Below, piece by piece: positions 41,486-51,189 of a stretch of 64,000 nucleotides of DNA; within the stretch, counting starts at the first letter, position 1; each line of letters starts with the position of its first letter. The notes beneath the pieces are model-generated. The model saw only the letters and a list, made by a program, of their open reading frames with translations, ran no database searches and was not told the origin of the DNA. The translations under genes were made by a program, and so were the position numbers. Origin of the DNA: Agrobacterium larrymoorei (lineage in GTDB: Bacteria; Pseudomonadota; Alphaproteobacteria; Rhizobiales; Rhizobiaceae); contig NZ_CP039692.1 of NCBI RefSeq assembly GCF_005145045.1, forward strand, positions 372,001 through 436,000, in the 5' to 3' direction.

Positions 41486-43294
41486 TCAGAGAACTTTTGC
41501 GAGGAATTCTGCAGTGCGGGGATGGTCCGGTTTGCCGAACAGCTTCTCCGGCTTCCCCGTTTCGAGGATCTTGCCCTGCTCCATGAAGATGACCGTGTCG
41601 GAGACTTCGCGGGCAAAGCCGATTTCATGTGTGACGATGATGAGCGTGACGCCGGAGCGGGCCAGTTCCTTGATGACGTCCAGAACCTCATTGACGAGTT
41701 CGGGATCGAGGGCCGAGGTCGGCTCATCGAAGAGCAGCACCTTGGGGCGCAGGGCAAGCGCACGGGCAATGGCCACGCGCTGCTGTTGGCCACCGGACAA
41801 TTGCCGCGGGTAAGCGTCTGCTTTATCGGAAAGACCGACACGAGCGAGAAGCTCCCGCGCCTCCGCTTCCGCCTGTTCTTTGCCGATGCCGCGCACGGTG
41901 ATCGGCGCTTCGGTAATGTTTTCGAGCGCGGTCAGGTGCGGGAAGAGATTGAAGTTCTGGAACACCATGCCAACTTCGACGCGGCGCTTCAGAATGTCGT
42001 GCTCCTTCAGCTCATAAAGCCTGTCGCCTTCCTGCCGATAGCCGATCAATTCCCCATCGATGGCAATAAAGCCGCCATCGACACGTTCCAGATGGTTGAT
42101 CGAACGCAGAAGCGTGGATTTACCCGAACCGGATTGACCGAGAATTGTCGTGACGCTTGCGGCGGGCACGCTAAGAGTAATGTCATCCAGCACCTTCAGC
42201 GAGCCGAAGGATTTGGACACGCCATGGATGGTGACATTGCCGCCGCGATTGCCGAGCTGGAAACCCTTTTGACGGACCGACGGGGTGGCATGAACCGCCC
42301 GGACCGGCGCAGCCAACGGCTCTTCATTCACAGCGACAACAGCCTTGCGCGGAACGAAGGTCCGATAAAGCGTCGTGAAGAAGGAGGGTGGTGGATTGCG
42401 CAACGCGCCGCGGGAAAAATGCCGTTCGATATAGTGCTGGATGATCGACAGAACCGTGAGGATGATGAGATACCAGACGGTAGCGACCATCAGCAGCGGA
42501 ATGACTTCCAGATTCCGGCGGTAGATGATCTGGATGGTGTAGAACAACTCGGGCAGCGCGAGGATGTAAACCTGAGAGGTGCCTTTGGCGAGACCGATTA
42601 TGTCGTTGAACGCCGTTGGCAGAATGGAGCGCATGGCCTGCGGAAGAATGATGCGCCGTGCCTGACGACCTTTCGGTAAGCCCAGCGCAGAGGCCGCCTC
42701 CAACTGCCCCTGATCGACCGAAAGAATGCCGCCACGAATGATTTCCGAGGCGAACGCGGCCTGGTTCAGCGTCAGCCCCAGCACCGCCGCCGCAAAGGGC
42801 GTGATAAGCTGTGTCGTGTTCCAGCTGAAGAAATTGATGCCGGTGTAAGGAACGCCAACCGTTACGGTCTCGTAGAGATAGCCGAGATTATTGAGGATCA
42901 ACAGCAGCACGATGAGAGGGATCGAGCGGAAAATCCAGATATAGGTCCACGATACCGCCGCAAGTAGCGGCGAACCGGAAACCCGCGCCAAGGCCAGCAG
43001 TGTGCCGAAGATGAATCCGAGCGCACCGCCCAATGCGGTCAGAAGCAGGGTTCTGCCGAGGCCGACGAGAACGGGTTCCGCGAAGAACCACTGCGCAAAT
43101 ACATCCCAGCCCCAACGGGGATTGCCGAAGACCGAATGCAGAACGCCAGCAATCAGCAGGATCGAAAAGATCGTGCCCGCCGTGCGCAGGGGATAACGCG
43201 CCGGAACGATCTTCAGGTGCGAATAGTCGCCCTTTACGACCTGCGTTTTCTGCTCATTGCCAAGCGCATGCGGAAAATCTGACGCTATTGTCAT
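41486..43294 (-). CDS. fused amino-acid ABC permease and ATP-binding protein
   Basis: A 602-residue fusion. Residues about 35-300 form a HisM/GlnP-type permease ([57 protein letters not shown] as the EAA loop). Residues from about 355 form a GlnQ-type ATPase with [10 protein letters not shown] (Walker A), LSGGQQQR (signature), [14 protein letters not shown] (Walker B) and [10 protein letters not shown]. In the Bacillus counterparts permease and ATPase are separate genes. One polypeptide with one permease half should homodimerise. ATG at 43294 follows AAGGGCC. Start choice excludes 32 residues overlapping the GNAT gene upstream. Confidence 0.93.
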   Translation of the reverse strand: MTIASDFPHALGNEQKTQVVKGDYSHLKIVPARYPLRTAGTIFSILLIAGVLHSVFGNPRWGWDVFAQWFFAEPVLVGLGRTLLLTALGGALGFIFGTLLALARVSGSPLLAAVSWTYIWIFRSIPLIVLLLILNNLGYLYETVTVGVPYTGINFFSWNTTQLITPFAAAVLGLTLNQAAFASEIIRGGILSVDQGQLEAASALGLPKGRQARRIILPQAMRSILPTAFNDIIGLAKGTSQVYILALPELFYTIQIIYRRNLEVIPLLMVATVWYLIILTVLSIIQHYIERHFSRGALRNPPPSFFTTLYRTFVPRKAVVAVNEEPLAAPVRAVHATPSVRQKGFQLGNRGGNVTIHGVSKSFGSLKVLDDITLSVPAASVTTILGQSGSGKSTLLRSINHLERVDGGFIAIDGELIGYRQEGDRLYELKEHDILKRRVEVGMVFQNFNLFPHLTALENITEAPITVRGIGKEQAEAEARELLARVGLSDKADAYPRQLSGGQQQRVAIARALALRPKVLLFDEPTSALDPELVNEVLDVIKELARSGVTLIIVTHEIGFAREVSDTVIFMEQGKILETGKPEKLFGKPDHPRTAEFLAKVL

Positions 43295-43305
43295 CGCTCT
43301 GGCCC

Positions 43306-43860
43306 TTATCGGCTGACGGAAAGTTGGGAATGGGTATTGTTTGCCGACGAGACGCTCTCGATTGCCGCAGATGCTGGCACAGACAGCCACTTTTCGAAGG
43401 GCAACGACTTGATCGTTTCAGGATCGACTGTCCTGTCGAACAGCGCGGTGTAACCGTTCGAAAGATAGAGCCCGACTGCTTCCGGCTGGCGGAAACCGGT
43501 CGTCAGATAGATGCGGGAGTAACCCTGCCGCGCGGCCTGACGCTCAAGCTCAATCAGAACCTTCTTCGCCAAGCCCTGTCTGCGATAGGAAGAGTGCGTC
43601 CAAACCCGTTTGAATTCAGCCGTGTCATCGTCGTAACGCATGAAAGCGCCGCCGCCGATTGCCTGACCATCTCTCAGCAACAGCACGAAGTTGCCATAGG
43701 GCGGGCTAAAGGCCTCGGGCGGGTATTTGTTCATCTCTTCCTTTGCGCCGGCGGCGCTGAAGAAAGTGCCGTAGCGGCTGTCATATTCGAACAACAATTC
43801 GTCCAGAAGCGGCTGTGCCAGCGGATCGAGGATCGAGGTATAGAGAAATCTGTCGCTCAT
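43306..43860 (-). CDS. GNAT family N-acetyltransferase, operon gene 4
   Basis: A 184-residue acetyltransferase with the acetyl-CoA loop [24 protein letters not shown] and the C-terminal [23 protein letters not shown]. It is paralogous to the protein at 38820. The start at 43860 follows GAGGCGAA. It lies 11 bp upstream of the permease-ATPase gene and 17 bp after the M20 deacylase gene, so acetylation, transport and deacetylation genes are physically linked, as in Bacillus ytmI and yxeL operons. Confidence 0.88.
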   Translation of the reverse strand: MSDRFLYTSILDPLAQPLLDELLFEYDSRYGTFFSAAGAKEEMNKYPPEAFSPPYGNFVLLLRDGQAIGGGAFMRYDDDTAEFKRVWTHSSYRRQGLAKKVLIELERQAARQGYSRIYLTTGFRQPEAVGLYLSNGYTALFDRTVDPETIKSLPFEKWLSVPASAAIESVSSANNTHSQLSVSR

Positions 43861-43877
43861 GTGCGTGTTCGCCTCGC

Positions 43878-45065
43878 TCAGGAAAGATAGGCTTCCGCCA
43901 GCCGTACCCAGAAGCGGGCGGCAGGCGCGATGATGGCATCGTTGAAATCGTAATGCGGGCTGTGAAGAGGTGCGCTTTCGCCATTCCCGACAAAGAGATA
44001 GGAGCCGGGCCGCTCCTGAAGCATGAAGGCGAAGTCTTCGCTTGCCGTGCGGGGCTGGAAACTCTCTTCGATCTGTCCTGCGGGAAAGTGACGATGTGCC
44101 ACGTCGCGGGCAAAAGCGGTCTGTGGTGCATGATTGATGACTGGCGGAAAGCCATGGTGGTAATCCACATCGGCCCGCGCGCCGTAGCTTTCCGCCTGCG
44201 CCTTCGCCAAGGCGATCAGCCGAGCCTCGATGGTTTCCCGGATGCTTTGCGTGAATGCGCGGGCGGTGAGTTTCAACTCCACGCTTTCCGGAATGACATT
44301 CGAAGCGGTGCCGCCATGGATGGAACCGACCGTCAGTACGGCCATGTCCCGTGGATCGACATTGCGCGAAACGATGCTCTGGAGTGAAGTGATGAAACCG
44401 GCGGATGCCAGCACCGGATCCACCGTCTGGTGCGGTTCGGCGCCGTGCCCACCCTTGCCCACGATCCGAACCGTCGCCTTGTCGACGGAAGCCATGGCCG
44501 GACCTTCCACGAAGCCGAAATGTCCGGCACTGACACCCGGCCAATTGTGCAGACCGAAAACCGCATCGACGGGAAAGCGTTCGAACAATCCATCCTTGAT
44601 CATGGTCCGCGCACCTGCACCGATTTCCTCGGCAGGCTGAAAGATCAACGTAAGAGTTCCGGAGAAATTGGAATGTTCGGCAAGATACCGCGCTGCCGTC
44701 AGCAGGATCGTCGTGTGTCCATCATGCCCGCAGGCATGCATGACGCCATGGTTTTCGCTGGCATAGGCAAGGCCTGTTTCCTCGATGATCGGCAAGGCAT
44801 CGATATCGGCCCTAATGCCGATGCGCTTGTCACCATTGCCGCGCTTCAGCGTGGCAACGACACCATGCCCGCCAACGCCTTCCGTCACCTCGTAGCCGTA
44901 GGATAGCAGGTAGCGCGCGACGAGGCCGGAGGTCCGCTTCTCCTTCAGCGATAATTCCGGGTGCCTATGGAGATCGCGGCGAAAGGCGATGCTCTCCTCT
45001 ATGAAGGCAAGGATTCCCCGTTCGGCGTCGTCACTATGACGCGCGCCGTCGATGCGGATATTCAT
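43878..45065 (-). CDS. M20 family amidohydrolase/deacylase
   Basis: A 395-residue M20D metallopeptidase. DLHRHPELSLKE, IRADIDALPIIEETG, HACGHDGHTTILL (metal Cys/His), FQPAEEIGAGARTMI and ASEDFAFMLQERPGSYLFVGNG are the N-acyl-amino-acid amidohydrolase motifs. The start at 45065 follows GGAGG. In the proposed pathway it removes acetate from N-acetylcysteine after C-S cleavage, returning cysteine; in Bacillus the ytnL/sndA genes do the equivalent step. It lies 75 bp after the NtaA-like monooxygenase gene. Confidence 0.9.
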   Translation of the reverse strand: MNIRIDGARHSDDAERGILAFIEESIAFRRDLHRHPELSLKEKRTSGLVARYLLSYGYEVTEGVGGHGVVATLKRGNGDKRIGIRADIDALPIIEETGLAYASENHGVMHACGHDGHTTILLTAARYLAEHSNFSGTLTLIFQPAEEIGAGARTMIKDGLFERFPVDAVFGLHNWPGVSAGHFGFVEGPAMASVDKATVRIVGKGGHGAEPHQTVDPVLASAGFITSLQSIVSRNVDPRDMAVLTVGSIHGGTASNVIPESVELKLTARAFTQSIRETIEARLIALAKAQAESYGARADVDYHHGFPPVINHAPQTAFARDVAHRHFPAGQIEESFQPRTASEDFAFMLQERPGSYLFVGNGESAPLHSPHYDFNDAIIAPAARFWVRLAEAYLS

Positions 45066-45140
45066 GGTTTTGGCCTCCTGCGCGGCGATAACGTCACCGC
45101 GCATGTTTTTAATTTCAGTCGAAGCGGGGACTATGCGTGA

Positions 45141-46481
45141 TCAGGCAATGGCCCTGCCTGCTTCACTCTGAGCACTCGCATAGACACTTTCCTTGTAAGG
45201 CAGCCCAAGATGGTCGCGCAGCGTGCGCCCTTCCAGATCTGGCTCGAAATATCCACGCCGCTGGAGAACCGGAAGCACCAGCCGGATGAAATCATCCAGA
45301 CCTTCCGCAACCACCGGGAACCCGAGAATGAAGCCATCTGCGGCATCATGCTCCACCCAGCGAATGATCTCGTCCGCCACCTTGTCCGGCGTACCGATAA
45401 AGCCTTCTCGCGGTGTGGCAGCATCCAGCGCTGCTTCGCGCAGGGTCTGGTTCTTCTCCTTCGCCCGCTGCTTGATGCGGTCGGTCGTGGAGCGGAAGCT
45501 GTTCTTGCCGATATCGCCCAGTTCAGGGAAAGGCTCGTCCAGCGGATAAACGCTGAAATCATGATGATCGAAAAAGCGACCGAGATAGGCAAGCGCATCG
45601 TCGATGGTGATGAGATTGCGGATGATGTTGTATTTCTCTTCCGCCTCCTCCTGCGTTTCGGCAACGATTGGGCCAATACCGGGGAAGATTTTCACATCTG
45701 ATGCGGAGCGCCCCTGCGCCACGGCGCTCTGCTTCACTCGTTTGAGGAAGGTCTGGTTTTCTTCCAGCGAAACGGAGTTGGTGAACACGGCGTCCGCATG
45801 TTTGCCTGCAAGCCCGATACCGGCATCCGAGGAGCCGGCCTGGAAAAGCACCGGCTGCCCTTGCGCGGAGCGCTGAATGTTCAACGGCCCTTCCACGGAG
45901 AAGAACCGGCCCTTGTGGCCGAGCGTGTGCAGTTTCGTCTTGTCGAAGAACTGGCCGGTTTCGCGGTTGCGCACGAAAGCATCGTCATCCCAGCTGTCCC
46001 AAAGTCCTTTGACGACCTCGAGATATTCGTCGGCGATCTCATAGCGCAGCGCATGTTCAGGATGCGTGCGGCTGTAATTCCTGGCCGTTCCCTCAAGCGG
46101 CGTCGTCACCGCGTTCCATCCCGCCCTGCCGCCGCTGATCTGATCGAGCGAGGCGAACTGACGCGCCACCGTGAAGGGGTCGCTATAGGAAGTCGATACT
46201 GTTCCCGCCAATCCGATTCTGGACGTAACTGCAGCAAGTGCCGACAGGATGGTCAGAGGCTCGAAGCGGTTGAGGAAGTGGGGGATGGATTTTTCATTGA
46301 TGTAAAGCCCATCCGCCACGAAGGCGAAGGCAAAGCCAGCCGCTTCCGCCTTGAGGATCGTCTTCTTGAAAAACTCGAGGTTGACGCTCGCATCCACCGG
46401 GCTCTTCGGGTGCCGCCACGCATTCATATGCCCGCCGGGGCCATGGAGCATTACGCCGAAATTGATTTTCTTTCTGGTCAT
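45141..46481 (-). CDS. LLM monooxygenase, NtaA/SnaA/DszA type (YtnJ-like)
   Basis: A 446-residue FMN-dependent monooxygenase. [95 protein letters not shown] and the C-terminal [27 protein letters not shown] are diagnostic of this group (nitrilotriacetate, dibenzothiophene-sulfone and alkylcysteine monooxygenases). It is second in the operon after a MsnO8-type LLM. Predicted role: oxidative C-S cleavage of N-acetyl-S-alkylcysteine with FMNH2 from an unlinked reductase. Confidence 0.9.
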   Translation of the reverse strand: MTRKKINFGVMLHGPGGHMNAWRHPKSPVDASVNLEFFKKTILKAEAAGFAFAFVADGLYINEKSIPHFLNRFEPLTILSALAAVTSRIGLAGTVSTSYSDPFTVARQFASLDQISGGRAGWNAVTTPLEGTARNYSRTHPEHALRYEIADEYLEVVKGLWDSWDDDAFVRNRETGQFFDKTKLHTLGHKGRFFSVEGPLNIQRSAQGQPVLFQAGSSDAGIGLAGKHADAVFTNSVSLEENQTFLKRVKQSAVAQGRSASDVKIFPGIGPIVAETQEEAEEKYNIIRNLITIDDALAYLGRFFDHHDFSVYPLDEPFPELGDIGKNSFRSTTDRIKQRAKEKNQTLREAALDAATPREGFIGTPDKVADEIIRWVEHDAADGFILGFPVVAEGLDDFIRLVLPVLQRRGYFEPDLEGRTLRDHLGLPYKESVYASAQSEAGRAIA

Positions 46482-46502
46482 CTATCTGGACTCCCTAATC
46501 TC

Positions 46503-47504
46503 TCAGGCCGCTGCGGAAAGGCGATGTGTCGCCAGCAGCTCTATTGAAGACAGCCGTTGATCTGCGCCGACATGCGGCGGCTCTATGATGAATTCTTCGA
46601 TGCCGTGATCATTCGACAACCGGCGAAGCGCCGCGTGAATGTCTTGCGCCGTGCCATGCAGCACGTTCGGCTTGCGCTCCTCGATGCGGTAATCCGTGTC
46701 CCCGGCCTGCCGGGCAAATTCCTCCGCCTGCTCGCGCTTGCCGAGGTTGAAAGCCTTGCCATTGCTGAGAAACACCCGGAAAATGCGCTGCTCCGCAACC
46801 AGTGATGCAGCATGGGCGGGATCATTCGCAGCAAAGGCAGAGAGCGCCAGAACAGCCGCCTTGCCGCCACTTTCAGCGCGGAACGTATCGAGGCTGCTGC
46901 GCAACACGTCCGGATCGCCGTTTAAATGCCCGGCGAAAACGAAATTCCAGCCCTTGGAGGCAGCGAGCCGGGCGCTCTCAGGGCTGGCACCCAGCAAAAA
47001 TTTCTCCGCCCTCACCGGCGGAAGAGGCGTTGCCTCAAGGCCCGCCAAGGCATGTTTTGCAGGTGCTGCACCGGAGAGAAAGACATCGAGCTCCCCAAAT
47101 GCCGTCTCGAAATCGGGCTTTAGCGCCGGATCATAAGCCTGTTGCAACGCAGACGTTGCAAGGGGTAACCCGCCCGGGGTCTTCCCCACCCCCAGATCTA
47201 CACGCCCCGGTGCCAGCGACGACAGAACGTTGAACACTTCCGCCACCTTGTAGGAACTATAGTGCTGCAGCATCACCCCGCCGGAGCCAACGCGAATACG
47301 AGACGTCTTGGCCAAAATCCAAGCCACCAGCGCCTCCGGCGCAGAGCTTGCGACATCCTGCGAATTATGATGCTCCGCGACCCAAAAGCGTTTGTAACCC
47401 AGTTCCTCAGCTCGCCTAGCAAGGTTCACGGTATCGCGAAAAGCGCTGGCTGCGTTTTCACCTGAAGCGACGGGACTTTTGTCCAGCAGACTGAGACTAT
47501 ACAT
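46503..47504 (-). CDS. MsnO8-type LLM flavin oxidoreductase (YtmO-like), first gene of the operon
   Basis: A 333-residue luciferase-like enzyme. YSLSLLDKSPVASGENAASAF, GYKRFWVAEHHNSQDVASSAPEALVAWILAKTSRIRVGSGGVMLQHYSSYKVAEVF and VDLGVGKTPGGLP match the MsnO8/YtmO group. Start MYSLSL at 47504 follows AAGAGG. It is the first gene of the nine-gene leftward operon, so the operon promoter lies in 47505-47705. Together with the NtaA-type enzyme it would oxidise sulfur compounds; which of the two acts first is unknown. Confidence 0.88.
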   Translation of the reverse strand: MYSLSLLDKSPVASGENAASAFRDTVNLARRAEELGYKRFWVAEHHNSQDVASSAPEALVAWILAKTSRIRVGSGGVMLQHYSSYKVAEVFNVLSSLAPGRVDLGVGKTPGGLPLATSALQQAYDPALKPDFETAFGELDVFLSGAAPAKHALAGLEATPLPPVRAEKFLLGASPESARLAASKGWNFVFAGHLNGDPDVLRSSLDTFRAESGGKAAVLALSAFAANDPAHAASLVAEQRIFRVFLSNGKAFNLGKREQAEEFARQAGDTDYRIEERKPNVLHGTAQDIHAALRRLSNDHGIEEFIIEPPHVGADQRLSSIELLATHRLSAAA

Positions 47505-47705
47505 GACGACCTCTTGATCCGATCGCCCAAAATCTACTTTTTCTATAGAGTAATAAAGGTTGTTCATTCCACGTTTGAGAGCGAAAGGAAAAAATCTTTG
47601 GCTCGATCACATAAGGTGCGAATGTATCTGGAGGAGAGAGCAGCAGGTCTCCATTTCATTTGCCTCCGGTCCGTAGCAGCAGAATTCAGCCCGCACCGCA
47701 AATGT

Positions 47706-47738
47706 AAGGCGCGCAGTGGCCGAAAACTTGCGCGCCTT
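47706..47738 (-). terminator. hairpin terminator downstream of the GH28 operon
   Basis: AAGGCGCGCA (47706-47715) pairs perfectly with TGCGCGCCTT (47729-47738), 68 bp past the GH28 stop. The surrounding 301-bp gap (47505-47805) otherwise holds only the promoter of the next leftward operon; no gene is convincing there. Confidence 0.7.
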
Positions 47739-47805
47739 TTCATAGGCATAAACAATTTGCCTTGCGGAGAAATCGGCCTGCGCGACCCGCATGCCCGTAC
47801 AATTT

Positions 47806-49164
47806 CTAACGACGCCTATCTGCTGGAAGCTGAGCAATAGTGTCAGTGCACCAGCCAGCCGGTAAGGCTTCAGGTCGGGAAACTGTGACATTTTCGATTT
47901 CGAGACCCGAGACCCCTTTTGCGAAAACGCCAGGAAAGCCCGTCTCATACGGAATTAAGCCTAGGATTTTCCCATCCGGCCCATACCGCCATGCGTTCAC
48001 GCGCCCAGCGCTCTTGTCTCCGATTGGGAAGCGGTCGAAGCGGTCGTCTATTGTTGGGCGGATGTCGTAGCTTAGGCCTGTGCCGAGGGGCCCCGGCTGT
48101 TGGTCGATGACGATGTTGCGCAATGTGATGTTGGCGATGTCACCTTCATGCTCGGCAACGAGATTGATTGCGCCTTCCATGCGCCCGGATACGTCTTCGA
48201 CAAGGACATTACTCACCCGGCCGGCCGGGAATTCTTCCGGACGCCTGTCGAGGACGGTGATCGTGATTGCTTCTCCGGATCCCCAAAAGCCTGCCGGGGT
48301 TTCGTGGCAGTCTACGGAGATGCGCTTGAAACGCACGTTTTCAACGATGCCGCCATCGCGTGAGAAGATGCCAAGTCCGCGGTTCGATTTTTCGATCCGA
48401 ACATCTTCAAATGCAATATTGCGGAAGGCTGAAAAGCTTTCAGTGCCGATTTTGAGCGCGCAGGAGCGGCTTTCGATAATGCAGTTTTTCACGTTTATGT
48501 TTTCACATGCGCCTGTCACGCTTCCGTCCTGACGGCGGGTGGTTTTAAGCACGATCCCGTCGTCGGCAGTGCGGAAAGTGCTGTCCACGATTTCAACATT
48601 CCGGCAGCCGTCGATGACGATCCCATCGGTGTTGGGCATGCGCCGGTTGTTATCGACCTCTACATTGCGAACGGTGATATTCTCGCAATCGGCAAAATGC
48701 ATCGTCCACATTGGCGAGTCATGGATTTGCAGGCCGTCGATGACGATATCGCGGCAAGTGTCTAGAACGAGGATTCTGGGCCGGTGCCGGTTGGCAACCA
48801 GCGTGCCCATCTCTGCGTCCTCGCCCTGAATGTAAGCCGTCGACCCTTCGCAGAAGATACGGCCCTTCCCCACCAATCGAATATTTTGCGCCCCAACAGC
48901 CGTCATCATCGCGCGATCGCTCTCTTCGGCGACGATGGCAACGGTTGTTTCGGCATAGACATCATAGTCGGGAATAAAGTGCAGCTCAGCCCCGTCCTGC
49001 AATTCGAGCATAAGGTCAGAACGCAGCTTCAGGCCGCCACAGCGATGGATACCGGGTGCAAGAGTGATATGCAGCGGACCTTCATGCGCCAGAAAAAGCT
49101 GGTTCAATTCGTCGGTGATTGTGTCCGCACGCGGGGCAATCGTCTTCTTGGTTTCAAATGACAT
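47806..49164 (-). CDS. glycoside hydrolase family 28-like protein (intracellular, altered active site)
   Basis: A 452-residue right-handed beta-helix protein. NTDG at 178-181 and DD at 201-202 are the GH28 catalytic Asp region. However the usual GHG motif is replaced by GTES at 240-243, and a clear RIK is missing. No signal peptide is visible, so it would act in the cytoplasm on imported oligouronides, exo-fashion. It ends the leftward operon with UxuA-like and SMP-30 genes and an ABC importer. A polygalacturonase/rhamnogalacturonan-oligomer hydrolase role is inferred, with substrate uncertain because of the changed motifs. Confidence 0.82.
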   Translation of the reverse strand: MSFETKKTIAPRADTITDELNQLFLAHEGPLHITLAPGIHRCGGLKLRSDLMLELQDGAELHFIPDYDVYAETTVAIVAEESDRAMMTAVGAQNIRLVGKGRIFCEGSTAYIQGEDAEMGTLVANRHRPRILVLDTCRDIVIDGLQIHDSPMWTMHFADCENITVRNVEVDNNRRMPNTDGIVIDGCRNVEIVDSTFRTADDGIVLKTTRRQDGSVTGACENINVKNCIIESRSCALKIGTESFSAFRNIAFEDVRIEKSNRGLGIFSRDGGIVENVRFKRISVDCHETPAGFWGSGEAITITVLDRRPEEFPAGRVSNVLVEDVSGRMEGAINLVAEHEGDIANITLRNIVIDQQPGPLGTGLSYDIRPTIDDRFDRFPIGDKSAGRVNAWRYGPDGKILGLIPYETGFPGVFAKGVSGLEIENVTVSRPEALPAGWCTDTIAQLPADRRR

Positions 49165-49212
49165 TCGTCACCTAATCAATATGCGTTGAGGCTAAAGCCG
49201 GGTGAGGTCGGG

Positions 49213-50184
49213 TCAGCTACGGGTTTGCAAAAGTGCAGCGATGTAGCCGTAGCAAAATGCGAAGGCGACCTGTTGCTGGTTTTCGCCAGAGAGTGTCGGC
49301 GCGTGATCCGGCATCACCATATATTGGTAATTCGTATCGCGAAGGGCATCGATCACGGCAGGCATGTCGATATCGCCCTCTTCCGGGAAGCTTTCCCGGA
49401 AGGAGTAGCGCTTGCCAAAAATGTTGCGGAAGTGAATATTCATCAACTTCCCGCGCTCACCGAACCAGCGGGTAATCGCTGGCACTTCGGCCACGTCTTC
49501 AACCATTTCCCCGAGTGTTCCGATGCAGAAGTTCAATCCGTGTACCGGGCTTTCATGCATCTGGACGAAGCGCTTCATGCCTTCTACGGAGCCGAGTACG
49601 CGGGTGACGCCCATGTAGCCGGGCGGCGTGGCTGGATCGTGCGGATGGCAGGCCAGCCGGATGTTGTTGGCCTCGGCGACAGGAACGACCCGTGCGAGAA
49701 AGTAATCGACGCGCTCCCAGATCGTATCCTCGTCAAGGCTTCCGACGCCGATGGGTGCAGCCTCGTCGGGATTTGCGAGATCAAGCCTGAACGCCTCAGA
49801 CATATAGCCGCCGCGCCCCGGCTCCATCGGCGTCCGGGGAATGCCGATGTAGTTGAAATTGTAACGGACCGAGGGGATACCCACCGCCGCGCAGTTTTCG
49901 ATCAATTTGCAAATTCCGTCGATCTGCTTGTCGCGGTCGGGACCTGCCAACATGATGTCTTTGCAGGGCACGTCACGGTCTACGCGAGTGGACGGCATCG
50001 GCAATTGTGTCATGTCGAGGATGAGCCCGAAGCTCTCGATTTTTTCTCTGAAGGCTTCGAGGAGCGGACGGTCCCATGTCGTCCAGTCGTCGGAGGGCGT
50101 GGCGGAGATGTTGTTGACGCCAAGCTGTTTCATGATGCGATAGTCGTCATCGTGACGGGCGGGAATCTGGGTGCCGAGATACAT
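49213..50184 (-). CDS. mannonate dehydratase family protein
   Basis: A 323-residue protein of the UxuA-like TIM-barrel family. KQLGVNNISA, ADANNIRLACHPHDP-like segment (AEANNIRLACHPHDPATPPGYMG), NFCIGTLGEM, HFRNIFGKRYSFRESFPEEGDIDMPAVIDALRDTNY and MPDHAPTL are typical. UxuA dehydrates mannonate to 2-keto-3-deoxygluconate. It is shorter than E. coli UxuA (about 394), so it belongs to a smaller subgroup. With the SMP-30 lactonase (4 bp upstream) it suggests an aldonate/lactone branch of uronide catabolism; the exact sugar acid is not known. Confidence 0.82.
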   Translation of the reverse strand: MYLGTQIPARHDDDYRIMKQLGVNNISATPSDDWTTWDRPLLEAFREKIESFGLILDMTQLPMPSTRVDRDVPCKDIMLAGPDRDKQIDGICKLIENCAAVGIPSVRYNFNYIGIPRTPMEPGRGGYMSEAFRLDLANPDEAAPIGVGSLDEDTIWERVDYFLARVVPVAEANNIRLACHPHDPATPPGYMGVTRVLGSVEGMKRFVQMHESPVHGLNFCIGTLGEMVEDVAEVPAITRWFGERGKLMNIHFRNIFGKRYSFRESFPEEGDIDMPAVIDALRDTNYQYMVMPDHAPTLSGENQQQVAFAFCYGYIAALLQTRS

Positions 50185-50188
50185 GTCT

Positions 50189-51169
50189 TTACTCCGCTGG
50201 CTTTGGATTTACGCAGATGTCGTCTGGCAGGCGCAAACCGAGTTCTGTGTTGGGAAATTCAAGCTGGGAAGCCCCTGCAAACAGAGGCGCGATCTGACCT
50301 TGATAGGGAATTTTCGCGATGTAGATATTGCCGCCGGGTCCGGTTCCGCCCGGTTTCAGCGTCGTGATGAACACTGTATCGAGGTTCGGGCCGAGGAAGC
50401 ACAGATTTGTCGGATTGGGCACATCCAGTTCGATAGCGGCATCGACTTTGCCTTCTGGTGTTAGGCGTAACAACCGGCCAGTATCGGAAGCGGCGATCCA
50501 GTAGCAGTCATCGGCATCCATGGCAGCGCCATCCGGGCGTCCGCCGAGCAGGCCCGTTTGGTCGGCAAACAACCTTCCATTGGACACCTCACCGCTATCG
50601 CAGTCGAAATCATAGGCCATGACGTGTGGATTTGTACGATGCGAGTCCGAGACATACATCGTGCGACCGCTGGAACTCCAGGCCAGTCCATTCTGGGTCC
50701 GGTATCGTCCTCCACGCTCCATGACTCCGCGCGGCCCTTCGAGACTGAACATCGTTGCCCATCCATCGGGTGCTGACGTGTCGGGCGCCATGGAGCCTGA
50801 CCAGTAACGTCCCTGCCGGTCGCACGCACCATCATTCATGCGCCATCCGGTGGCTAGATGCGGGCCGATGCCAAAGGATATCCGTGCGTCATCCTCTTGA
50901 ATGGTGATGGTGGCAAATCCCCGGCTTGTCGACGCGACGAATTGCCCTTCGGATGTCTGGGCGATAGCGCTGATGGATAATGGAAATTCGAAGGCCTTCA
51001 CCGCTCCGGAAGCAATATGGATCTGGTGAACTCGGGAACGGGCGCTATCGACCCACGTGACCGTGTCGCTCGACGGGTCCCACACCGGGGACTCGCCGAG
51101 GGTGCAGATGACCTCACCAAACCTTTCGGCTCTGTAGACCGGAAAACTGCCTGGGTGTGCGTTAGGCAT
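50189..51169 (-). CDS. SMP-30/gluconolactonase family protein
   Basis: A 326-residue six-bladed beta-propeller. LGESPVWDPSSDTVTWVDSARSRVHQ opens the fold with the metal Glu, WRMNDGACDRQGRYWSGSM carries the Asn-Asp metal site, TQNGLAWSSSGRTMYVSDSHR and GRPDGAAMDADDCYWIA follow. These enzymes open sugar lactones with a divalent metal. The start MPNAHPG at 51169 follows AGGAGCAGAG; a longer frame would overlap the ABC ATPase by 4 bp. Predicted: hydrolysis of an aldono- or uronolactone. Confidence 0.88.
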   Translation of the reverse strand: MPNAHPGSFPVYRAERFGEVICTLGESPVWDPSSDTVTWVDSARSRVHQIHIASGAVKAFEFPLSISAIAQTSEGQFVASTSRGFATITIQEDDARISFGIGPHLATGWRMNDGACDRQGRYWSGSMAPDTSAPDGWATMFSLEGPRGVMERGGRYRTQNGLAWSSSGRTMYVSDSHRTNPHVMAYDFDCDSGEVSNGRLFADQTGLLGGRPDGAAMDADDCYWIAASDTGRLLRLTPEGKVDAAIELDVPNPTNLCFLGPNLDTVFITTLKPGGTGPGGNIYIAKIPYQGQIAPLFAGASQLEFPNTELGLRLPDDICVNPKPAE

Positions 51170-51189
51170 CTCTGCTCCTGGTCGAACCA

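Noticed and set aside
47514..47840. 108-residue rightward frame in the gap before the GH28 gene
   Set aside because: Crosses a hairpin terminator and the GH28 3' end; no family features.
49186..50367. 393-residue open frame antisense to the UxuA-like and SMP-30 genes
   Set aside because: Spans parts of two real leftward genes and shows no coherent fold.
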